Assembly: GCA_011799875.1 (NCBI GenBank)
Contig: CM022298.1
Location: forward strand, 494,057,180-494,121,179
Reading direction: 5' to 3'
DNA: 64,000 bases
From: Thinopyrum elongatum
Lineage: Eukaryota; Streptophyta; Magnoliopsida; Poales; Poaceae
The notes under the pieces are model-generated. The model ran no database searches, had not been told where the DNA came from, and worked only from the letters and a program-made list of their open reading frames with translations. Numbering within the stretch: the stretch's first letter is position 1; every line of letters starts with the position of its first letter. Below, piece by piece: positions 1 to 9,389 of this stretch. The translations under genes were made by a program, and so were the position numbers.

Positions 1-2955
1 ATGCCAACAACTTCTTCTTCTTCAGAGTTGTGGCCTTTGATTGGACTGAGGGTTTTGGTTAAGATGCGGTATATTGTCCTTGGCACATACAACAAATCCT
101 TCACTAGGAAGGTGGTTCTTGGAGCTTGGCCTAGCCGCAAAGGCTTCATCAGCACTTGCATGAGATGATTCTAAAGTTCATGTTCTTCATAGATAAGCCT
201 TACACCTTCTGCAGGAGGACTAATTGGGATGGCATGAAGCAATTCAGAGGTCGGAGCTTTATAATGAGTGTTTTCAGTCATCTAGTCTAGCACCCATGAA
301 TTGACATCAGCCACATTGCCAGTGAGATGCAGGGTTGCATAGAACTGAAGAATTAGCTCTTCATTCCAGTCACATATATCAGCATAGAAATTTAGGAGCC
401 CAGCTTCGTGAAGAACATTGAGAACTGGTTGAAAGCAGGGAATGGACTCCATATCCACATGAGGAATTTGACGGTGCTGGAAAACTTTGTCCTTGTCGAA
501 CAAAACTGATGCATAGAAGTTCATCTAGCTTGCAGTCCAAAACCTCTTGCGCCTTAGTCTTGCCGAGTCATATGGATTTGCATCAGTGAAGAAATGATGC
601 TCAGCGAAGAAATCAGCATTCTTGAATTTTGGCCTCTTTGTATGAGGAATTTGAGGCTTGGGCTGAAGATTTGTAGTAGAAGGCCTCGAAACCTCTTGAG
701 TCAGAACTTCTAGTACAGCAGACTGAGGAATTGAAGCAGCAGTTTCATCAGCAGTCTGGTTCTCCATTTCTTCAGCTGTGGCAGCTGGAATTTCTTTAGG
801 GATGGACTGGAGAGAAGTTTGACGTCCTTCAGACCCTGTCAATATTTCTTCAGTCTGCACATGGGACTTAGGAATTTGATGCAGAGGTGTGGCAATTGGA
901 GAATTGGGGTGAAGATTTTCCCAACAATCATCATTCAACACAGGGGTTGTAGAGCCAATGTCCACATCTTCTTCAATTTCTTCAACGCCCGCCTCTTCAG
1001 AAGTGAACTAAGGCACAGGCGATGATACCAGTGGAGTTGAAATAGCTTCCGCTTCAATTTCTTCATCCAACTGCTCTGAAGAAGCAGCAGAAGGATTTTC
1101 TTCATCAACGTCATCATTGGGAATGACATATTCTTCACCAAACAGAATGATCTCCTTTGATGGCACTATTGATATTGGAACAACATCAATTGGATCTGTG
1201 AAAGAGCTTGTCAACGTCCTCACTTTCTTGGGAGCTGAGGACTCAGCAGAGGTTGATGCTTTCCTCTTATTTGCGGCTTCCTTTTTCGTAGCCTTTGTTT
1301 TCTTCACTTCTGATGCAGAAGGAAGTGTGGTTTCTTCATCTTTGAAAGTTTGTCAGGAGGAGTAGATGAAGTTGGTGCATTTTCTTCAGGCACGACTGAT
1401 GCATTCGCCCTGGCATTCTCAGTTTCTTCAGGCGCAGCAAATTCTTCAGCTGGCCTGGGTTGTTCTTCAGGCTCAACATTGATGGTTGCCCTGGCATTGT
1501 CTTCAGGAGCAGGAATTTCTTCAGCTGCCTTCGTAGTTTCTTCAGCAGCCCTATTTTCATCAGCTGCACTTGTAGTTTCTTCAGTAGGCTGAGCAGATGC
1601 TTAAGCCTGAGGAATTTGTTGTTGCGATGGAGTTGCAACATTTAGCTTGAGATTCTTGGAGAGGTTGACAAATATGACTTTGGCACCGAGCCAATCTGCA
1701 TGATATCTGTCAAATTCATCACTGAGGTCTCTGATCTCCTTCTGCATTTTTACAAATTCTTCAGGAGACATGTTTAGAACGTTGTTCGTTAGAAAGGGCT
1801 CTTTCTTGTACTGGTCCTTCTTGACTCTCCTGGCCTTTTCAAATTTCCATTTTTCCTTGCCTATGAAGGCAGTCAACATGTGACTGTGACCAGGAGTTAG
1901 ATTCAGGTCAGGGAGTGGAGTGTTGGGATCCTTGTGCCATGTGTCAATGAAATCTAGGATCCTCTTTGGATCCAACATAAGAGGCACAACACTACCCTTG
2001 ACTCTGGCAGCCCTTTCCAGTCTGTCCTTGATGATTTCTGTTAGTTCTTTATCATCAGCTTCATCATCATCAGAAGGAACATGGAATGCCACTTGCTTCT
2101 TGTGAGGACTTGACCTCTTTCCATTCCTAGTTGTGGTCTTGACCTTCAGCAAGGTTGGAGCACTTGATGTCTGTGGTTGAGCTAAGGAAGATGCAGATGC
2201 CCCTGAGGCAATAGAAAAACCAGCAGTTTGCTGACATGTTGCAAGGTGCATGGGTGTTGAGGACTTTTGTGGCAGCAGCTGAGGATTTTGTAGCAATTGA
2301 GGGGATTGGCACTACCCTTGAAGAAGTTGCTTGAGGAATTTGCCCTGAGGGCTTTGCAGTTGAGGAACTTGGCCGTGAGGGCATTGAGCTTGAAGGCTTT
2401 GACTTTACAGCTGATTTCTTCAAGATGGCCTTCTTTGGCGCAGCTCTACTAGCAGAGGCCTCAGCAGTAGCAGCTTGAGAGTCCTCATTGGATTTCCTCA
2501 CTGCTTCAGCTGCAGTTTTTTGGAGCTTTGCTTCGCGCTTGGCCCATTCTTTAGGAAATTCCTCACCACGCTTGATGCTGGTGGGATCAGCTAGTTGGCC
2601 AGCAGCCAAAGGTGGTCTTGGACATGGAGGGTTTACTGTGAATTTCTTCATGTACTTGGGAGTAACATAGCGATATTCCCTCCATTCCTTTGCCCATCTC
2701 CATTCTTGTTCTCCTTCCCATGAGTTTCTTCATCTGGTGTATAGTATTCATCATAGATATCCTCAGGGATCTCAAACCCAGTGTTTGTCTCTGGCCTCTT
2801 TCCTCCTTTCTGAGGTCTCTTCCCGTCTGCCATTTTCCTCACTTGAGGACTTTGAACTTTTGATGTTTCTGAGGAAGTATGCAATTTTTCTTCAAGCAAC
2901 GTTGCAAATGAGTTAAGTTGATGAGAACCTAGTGATTCATCAGCAGACATTTTGT
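1..2955 (-). pseudogene. Gene 2 of the Copia element: plant-transposon-domain (Transposase_32-like) protein, partial
   Basis: The start is taken as the ATG at about 2955 (MSADESLGSH), just after a probable 5'-UTR intron acceptor (CATAG at about 2960). The frame breaks near 2700, near 2270-2300 and several times between 1600 and 1000. The N-terminal part is long and low-complexity, rich in Ala, Pro, Lys and Glu. The C-terminal part (965 down to the window edge) carries HFFTDANPYDSARLRRKRFW and, after a stop at about 525, NFYASVLFDKDKVF and WNEELILQFYATLHL. These match in order the conserved block of gene 2 in the two elements further right (DFYETILLDKKPI; KWNDELIMQFYSTAHF). I believe this block is the Pfam 'putative plant transposon protein' domain. 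Function is unknown; its place after pol is where SIRE elements carry an envelope-like gene. Truncated by the window start. Confidence 0.55.
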
Positions 2956-3550
2956 ACCTATGAACAGAGTATAGGTGCGAAGAATTTGGAGAGGTCATAT
3001 GCGTTCTCAGAATTTTTTTCAAAAAGTATCAAGTTTGAGGAATTTGACCATAGATGTCTTGAGGAATTTCACTAAGCGTTCTTGACTCAGGTTCCAGAGT
3101 TGTACAGATTAGAAAATTCACACAATTGAGGAATCTTGAGGATCATAGCTTAGAGAAACAAATCAAGGAAAGGAAACATTTCGGTGTTTGAGGAGTGGAT
3201 TGTTGAAGAATAAACACCTTTTGATGATTTTGTGAAAATCATAAGAATCAAAGTAGGGCAGTAAAATTAGATTTTAATTACCCTTGATGAAGAACATGAC
3301 GAACTGGGAGAGGAGATGGAGAAGTTCGTCTGTCCAGATCTCCCACGCCCTAACTCGGCGGCGGGAGACAGCTACGGTGGCGGCGAAGTGAAGATTTCCG
3401 CGGCCGGCGTGAGTTCGTTGGCGACGAGGTCGAGGCAGTGAAGCTCTTCCTCACCGGCGACGATGGAGTGTAGCGGCGGCGCTAGGTCAGAGCTCGAGCG
3501 AGGGGAGTGGCAGTCGAGCGGAGTAAATGATGTAGGAGGAGGGTAAGGGG

Positions 3551-3560
3551 TATTTATAGA
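3551..3560 (-). promoter_or_regulatory. Internal TATA box in front of gene 2 of the Copia element
   Basis: On the minus strand this reads TCTATAAATA. It lies about 600 bp upstream of the gene-2 ATG and is followed by a GC-rich leader (about 3520-3310) and then an AT-rich stretch with GT and AG intron signals (about 3285 and 2962). The same arrangement occurs at 49030 and 58901 in the two related elements, which supports a real second promoter rather than a chance TATA. Confidence 0.5.
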
Positions 3561-3988
3561 CACAGTGAAAAACTGCTCGCCCGAAGATTTTGGACAAACA
3601 TGCCCCTGACCCTTGCTATCCACATGACATGTGTCACCCACGTACTGAGAGGTGGAGATTGTGGGGGATCGTGGGTGAGTAGTTTAATCCATCGTGGGAA
3701 GCAGAACGGTTTGAGCGGCAACAACCAAAAATTCGATATGATTTTTTTAAATGATTCGTTCGTAAATTCTTCAGCTGTCAAGGACACAGTGAAGACTTTG
3801 AACGGGTTTCAAATAGAACGCACATGAAGAATTTGTGAACAGACTGGGTTGAGTTTAGCATAGAGGGGGAACGGGTCCGATCACATTCACTTAGCAGAAA
3901 ATCAACTTGAAGAATTAGCAATAAGTGAATGCTGTTGAGGACATTAAAAACTCAAATATATATACACATCTGGGCTATTCTGTTTCGC

Positions 3989-4011
3989 GTAACAGAATAT
4001 TATTCTGTTAC
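3989..4011. repeat. Near-perfect palindrome at the left edge of the insertion
   Basis: Two 11-bp arms, GTAACAGAATA and TATTCTGTTAC, are perfect reverse complements separated by one base. It may belong to the inverted terminus of the inserted element. Confidence 0.7.
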
Positions 4012-4029
4012 CCTATTTGAACTGACGGT

Positions 4030-4760
4030 TTCAGGCGGTTGTACTGATGAATTCGAGCGGTTGAATTGATGCTTTCATTTCTGTTTAACACATCGTCTTC
4101 TTTAGTTCAAAATTTTTTTGCAATTTTTTTGTCGGAACGGGGCGTGTAATATATCGTTGGAAAGCTCTTGACAACTATATTTCAAGTATATTGAACATTT
4201 TTGCAAAATCATCATGGTTTAAGAGCAGTTTTGAAAAAACCGTTTTTTTCAAAACCGAAAACGTGAATCGTATTTTGGACTCAATTTCAAATGGTTTGTC
4301 GAAATTGAGCAAATAAGATGGCGTTGGAAAGCTGGTAAAAATCCGCTTCTTCCATATATCTATTGTTTTTTCAAATTCTATACAATTTAAAAGTAATTTG
4401 AAAAATGGTGAAATTCTGGGCGAAACGTATTTTCGCGATTTTTTGCAAACGGTTTGTCGGATTGACGCAAATGATACGGCGTTGGAAAGCTATGAAAAAT
4501 GCGCAACTTTTTTGTATTGAAATGTTTTTCTAATTCCTTACAGTTTAAAAACGAATTCGAATACGATCAAATTTGATTTCGAACGTGATTTTTTTTAAAG
4601 TTTATCGAAATGGGGCAAATAATATACCGTTGGAAAGCTATCGAAAATGCGAAATTTAGTCGTGTTGAACGTTTTCTCAAATTCGCAACCGTTGAAGAGT
4701 AATTTGGAATATGGTGAGACACGTCGTGTTGTTTTTCCGTCAGAAAAAACAGAGTACTTA
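4030..4760. repeat. Degenerate tandem repeat with the core CGTTGGAAAGCT
   Basis: The core CGTTGGAAAGCT recurs at about 4155, 4324, 4483 and 4630, spaced roughly 150-170 bp. Each copy is preceded by a GTCGAAATnnnnCAAAT-like stretch and followed by an A-rich stretch with GCG and TTGAA words. Only the core is well conserved. No open frame of note crosses it. The stretch from 4760 to 5690 is AT-rich filler with recurrent GTACTGAT and TTAGCAAAATGAACTA words and no gene I can recognise. Confidence 0.6.
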
Positions 4761-5693
4761 TACTGATCTACGTGTGCGTTTGTACTGATGTATTTTTCAT
4801 AGAGTAATTTTAAAAGGTTCCAAAAAAAGAGTACTTGAACGGATGTCCGTATGGATTTGTACTGAGCATGTTTTCACAGACTAGACTTTACTCTGTTTTT
4901 TCTGTATGATTTTCCTCGTAACTTTTCAACAGTTCACGGTATCATCGTCCCCGAACTTACATGGTTTATATCGTTGAACTGAATGAATTTTTTTTAAAGA
5001 AAATGTTTTGTGTGTGTTTTTTTTAACTAACTTTTTTTTCAACGATGTTCTGGACTTCTCTCATTTTACGACTTGAATTTTTACCATTTGAATTTCCGTG
5101 GGGTTTCTTTTTTTTTTTTGAGCTTTTTTCCCAAACTTATCTAGCACGTCGTGTTGAACTTACAACTTTTAAAATTGTGAACTTGTTGTGTTTTTACAAT
5201 TCCAAAGCTAGCAAAAAAAATTCTAAGTTACTGACTCATTTCAGGAAATCAGAGATAAAAATTGCCATCACCAAAATCAAGCATTAATCCGATCAAAGAG
5301 ATGAAATACATTGACTTAACTTCCAAAAGGAATACATGTTCTACGGCCGACGTAAAGACATGTAGAAGAATATTTATTAGCAAAATGAACTATAGACAGT
5401 CGGGATTAGTAGCAAAATGAACTACCAGTACTGTAGATATTAGCAAATTTGAACTTCTAGTAATTCATTCCATCGGCGACACGAGTTTTTGAAGTCTTTC
5501 TCTGCACAAACTTTGAACATCAACAACATTCGCACCACGACAAATCAAAGCAGTAACTGTACCATTTTTTTGTACATACAAGTATACAAAAAATCGCAGG
5601 AGCAACACAATATACCCCGATACGTCGTTGGACTGATGCTCCGGGAATTTTAGAACCGATGAAAAAATACCCTGATACGGAATTTTAGAGCTC

Positions 5694-5844
5694 TAGGGAT
5701 CTACGCTTGTAGTAGACGAACGGATCGACCTGGATGTTCAGGGAATTGGGAGACGCCGCGGGACACCGTTGAGCCGGCCATGGCGAATTTGACACCGTTG
5801 CTGTAGTCGAAGCCCAGAGCCTTCAGGTATGGGTTCATCCACTC
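5694..5844 (-). pseudogene. GDSL esterase/lipase exon fragment
   Basis: The minus strand reads EWMNPYLKALGFDYSNGVKF followed by AMAGSTVSRGVSQF. One base out of frame it then continues as LNIQVDPFVYYKRR. This is the plant GDSL esterase/lipase segment around the conserved block 'pYL.aLG.dysnGvnFA.aGst' and the following 'QV..F', which lies between the catalytic Ser and Asn blocks of the family. The fragment starts right after an AG (5845-5846 on the minus strand), as at an intron acceptor, and ends soon after KRR. The frameshift lies at about 5741-5744. The catalytic GDSL motif and the C-terminal DxxH are absent. It is a captured or left-over exon, not a working enzyme, and the only host-gene sequence I recognise clearly in the window. 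Confidence 0.75.
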
Positions 5845-7064
5845 TCAAACACATACTGCAACTGACGAAAAGGGTGGTATTTCTTAAATACAGAAATATA
5901 ACAGTAAGTTAAGTGACAGCAAGTTCAAAAAAATTCAGAAAATGAAAACTGAATTGCTGGGCTTACTTCATGCATTAAATTGCACCATAGTGTCTTGTCT
6001 GGACGCACACGACTTAGCCGGCGGGCTGCACGTCAAGCCACACGGACAGAAAAGTGGTGCGGAATGATTCGGTTACAGGCCTGCTACCGATTCAAGTCAT
6101 ACGCATCCGTAGCCCGGCAATGGGCTTCCAATATTCATCTTTTTGAGCTGCTACCTTTGATTTTTTATGCATCCTGCAAAAAGAAAATGGACCAAAATTT
6201 CAAAGATGAACTGAAAGAGATGAACATAATTCAGTAGAGATGGATGTGGCAAATGATGAGCATCTCGCTGGCCATGAACATAATTCACTTTTTTTAACTG
6301 CCTGAGTAAACAACCCGCCAGCCAACTTATAGCAATTGATCACTTGAACTTATAGGAAATAGAAAAAAGAACTAAGCTTGCATCATCAAAATCTACAGTT
6401 TTTTCTTAAGTGATACATATGTAAAACTTAGGTCAATTGGTGTGACGCACTCAATTGAACTAGTGTAATATATGTAGTCAAACGGATTGTATTTGTAGTT
6501 GAACCAATTGGAGACCTGGCAACGCAACAACATTTTCATTCTATGGTGTCTCGCACATGGTTTGCTAGAACAAGTTGAACTGAATATATTATTCGTTTTG
6601 AACTTTGAAAGAAGCTACAACTTCTGTTTCCCAAATGTGTACAGAATTTTAAGTTTCCAAGCACAATACCTTCTGTTCTTTTTTGTTGATGAGCACACCG
6701 CCCCTGCTCCTATGGACTGACGGCGCCTCGAAGTGGAGCTGGAGGAGAGGGGATCACGACCGGCGGCTGGGTGCACCGGGATTGGCCACTGTAGGGGATC
6801 CCAGCTACTACCAAGTCATCCCCGAGGAGCTTGTAGAGGTGGGGCAGTTGGTCACCGGCCATCTGGTGTAAATTTGAACTACCAGGTGCGCCGGGATTTG
6901 GCCGCTTTAGAGAAACAAGAAGTCAGAACAAACATGAATTATATAGGTTACAGATTTTTGCCTTCTATAATGATGTGCTTCCTGGGCAGTCCAAAAGCAG
7001 CACCCGCACAAGTTCAGTAGCTGCTCGCCGTGCACACCTGCTCGATGGGAATTTACACAAACTG

Positions 7065-7400
7065 TTTGGAATTAGAAATTGAACTTTAGTAAAATTAGAA
7101 ACTGAACTGAAAAAGAATTAGAAATTGAAGGAAAATAAAATTAGAAACTGAACTAAAATTGGAAATTAAACTGAATAAAAATTAAGATGTTGTGGATGTA
7201 AGAAGGGCTTCTCTTTTGCAGGTAGCTTTCGAACAAATATTGAACATTTTCTATACCAATAGTTATACTTTCTGGATAGTAATACATGAACTCCTCTAAA
7301 TGGTAATACATGAACTTCTTGGTAAGCTGAAGTTTGTACTCTGGACGGTAATACATGCCCTCTCGAGTTTGTACTGATGTGAATCCTTTCGAAATTGCGT
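7065..7400. repeat. Short direct repeats: ATTAGAAACTGAACT and GGTAATACATGAACT
   Basis: At 7065-7180 the word (A)TTAGAAA[CT]TGAA[CG] repeats about six times. At about 7278, 7301 and 7339 the word GGTAATACATG[AC] repeats, with a further copy at about 8057. These low-complexity words create short open frames rich in MYY, which I do not regard as genes. Confidence 0.5.
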
Positions 7401-8574
7401 GGCTTTACATCGTTGAACAATCATCCACCAAATGCCAAAGTAGAATAAACTAGAGCAAAAAAGAAAACGAGACCTTGGTTTTCCCGGGTTTCTGTGGTGA
7501 GCCACCTTGTTTTTTTGTTCTCTTGCTAATTTTGTCTTCCTCTGAACTTTATGGTCTTTTTGAGTCTTAACTAATGTGGACATTTTTAGCAATAATACAG
7601 GCTATATTTCTTTAATGAGGACAAAGAAAGCTATCTACATTCCAGCAAGAACCACGTACTACATTTTCCTATGCCAGTGAAATCTTTAGCATTGGATTCA
7701 TTTATTCTTGGATCTACGAAACAGACTGAGAAATTGATCAAAAAAATTGGGAACTTTTTGGGAAGATCATCATTGTACAACTGAGAAATGGAAGAACCAA
7801 TCATTCAAGAAATTTTGGGTAGTTGCCCCTCACCTACATCAAATGCTAGTCAGAACCCAGAACTTCCCACTCAAAAGCAGTCGGACTTGTCCTAGCCTTG
7901 CCTCGCTTAACTTCACAGCAGATCACCTTTAGGCAGTAAAAACAAACATGCGGATCTTGTTAAGTATTCTTTCCAGTAAACTTTCCAGAGTATCCTTTTT
8001 CTAAAATGTACTGTGTGGTGAACTTTTTCTTGGTGTAGTGTTCGAACTCCTATGGTAGTAATACATGAACTCCTTGAGGACACGAATTCTCGGATTAGCA
8101 CCTAAAGTACAGATCACACACGGAAAATTCTCCAAGTATTGTAAGCTGTGACATTTAGCAAGCACAAGGTAGCTACAAATAAACAGTGAACACATCAAAA
8201 CTAGTAGTACAGTGCACTTAGACATTTTAGCAAACACATGACGTGCACTCAACAAGAATTCATGGAGTGCAGGAACAGAGAGGGAGAAAAAGTGGGGCAG
8301 GGACGTGCACACCAGCTTCGGCAAGGGCCGTGCATGGGAGCCCGTGGCGCGGACGGAAGGAGGCGCTGCGACGGTGAACGGCCTCGGGCGGCGAGGTTGG
8401 ACCGCTAGACGCAGCGGTGCCGGACCACCCAGAAGGAGGCGTCTGGTTCGCGGAAGGGAGGCGGGGAAGAAGACGGAGCTCGGGGGTGAGGCTGGATCCG
8501 GCTCGCGGCTGCTCCGGCCGGTAGAATCCTGCGCGCGCGGCGGCGGCAGGACAGGGGGTGGTGGCGCAACGACA

Positions 8575-8597
8575 GGGGGGGGGGGGGGGGGGGGGGG
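8575..8597 (+). repeat. Poly-G run of 23 bases
   Basis: An uninterrupted run of 23 G inside a GC-rich block. Its length is likely polymorphic or assembly-sensitive. Confidence 0.9.
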
Positions 8598-8613
8598 TGG
8601 ATGCGCGCGGCGG

Positions 8614-8775
8614 CGGGTCATGGGGTGGCGGTGCGCGGCGGCGGGGCATGGTGCGATGGCGGGTCATGGGGTGGCAGTGCGCGGCGGCGGGGCATGGTGA
8701 GACGGCGGGTCACGGGGTGGCGGCGCGCGGCGGCGGGGCATGGTGCGACGGCGGGTCATGGTGCGGTGCGCTGGA
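8614..8775 (+). repeat. 46-bp GC-rich tandem repeat, about 3.3 copies
   Basis: Units start at 8614, 8660, 8706 and 8752 with CGGGTCATGGGGTGGC or close variants, and contain GCGGCGGCGGGGCATGG. It produces glycine-rich or proline-rich spurious frames on both strands. Confidence 0.85.
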
Positions 8776-8945
8776 GGAGATGGGATCGGAGGGGAGTTGT
8801 GTTTTACCTTCTTTCGAGCAGTTCGGGACAGGCCTTACTCTGTTTTCTAAATCGTCGCATCGCGCTCTACATAGGGACAGGAGTAACAGAAATATCTATT
8901 CAACTAATAACAAAAAAGTCCCCCTCCTCTCTCTCTCCCCGATAG

Positions 8946-8947
<2 letters not shown>

Positions 8948-8996
<49 letters not shown>

Positions 8997-9034
8997 TAGA
9001 TATATATAGATATTCTATATATATATATATAGTC
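8948..9034. repeat. AT microsatellite at the right edge of the insertion
   Basis: A long (AT)n run of about 45 bases is followed by interrupted TATAGATAT words and a second (AT)n run, ending where Copia sequence resumes at about 9035. It probably arose from TA-rich target sequence at the insertion point. Confidence 0.8.
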
Positions 9035-9389
9035 AATGAAGAACACCAGTTGAAAATTTTGAAAAAATTGTAAACTTGAGGAATTGAAAATTTGAAGAAT
9101 TTACAAAATGACGAAAAACTCAAATTTAAAGATTTTCAACTTTGGTTGGTGGCGTGACCCATCATATAAGAATGATGATTTCAGACACCGCGTACAATTG
9201 TCGTAAGGCTCTGAGAATCAAATTCATCATTGATTTCTTCACACTTAGAGGGTTAGTCTTCATTGATTGAAGAAAAATGTTACTTCGTGTGTTGCACATC
9301 TGAGTCATCAATTTTGCATAAGTATTAGGATGTGTGTCCTTTCAAAGAACATTCGAAGATTCTAAGATATTTAGCTCACGCCGCAACTT

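Larger units (their letters stand above)
3970..8990. mobile_element. Foreign insertion inside the Copia element, class uncertain (Pack-MULE-like?)
   Basis: The Copia-specific word GAAGACTT/GAGGAATTTG stops at about 3960 and resumes at about 9020; the block between differs in composition. Both edges are rich in TA (AAATATATATACAC at left, a long AT microsatellite at right), so a target duplication cannot be defined. Near the ends are weakly similar inverted words: ATTATTCTGTTACCC at 4000-4014, and the reverse complement of AGTAACAGAAATAT at about 8883-8896. Inside are a GDSL-esterase exon fragment, degenerate tandem repeats, AT-rich stretches with many GAACT words, and a GC-rich end (8250-8780). 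A captured host exon and a GC-rich end fit a Pack-MULE, but a Helitron or several nested insertions are possible. From about 5850 to 8250 I see no gene I recognise. Confidence 0.4.

Noticed and set aside
8001..8621. Minus-strand frame of 206 codons, proline-rich with a hydrophobic stretch.
   Set aside because: The proline run comes from the poly-G and GC-rich repeats. Repeated GGTAATACATGAACT words make the tail. No domain or promoter supports a gene.
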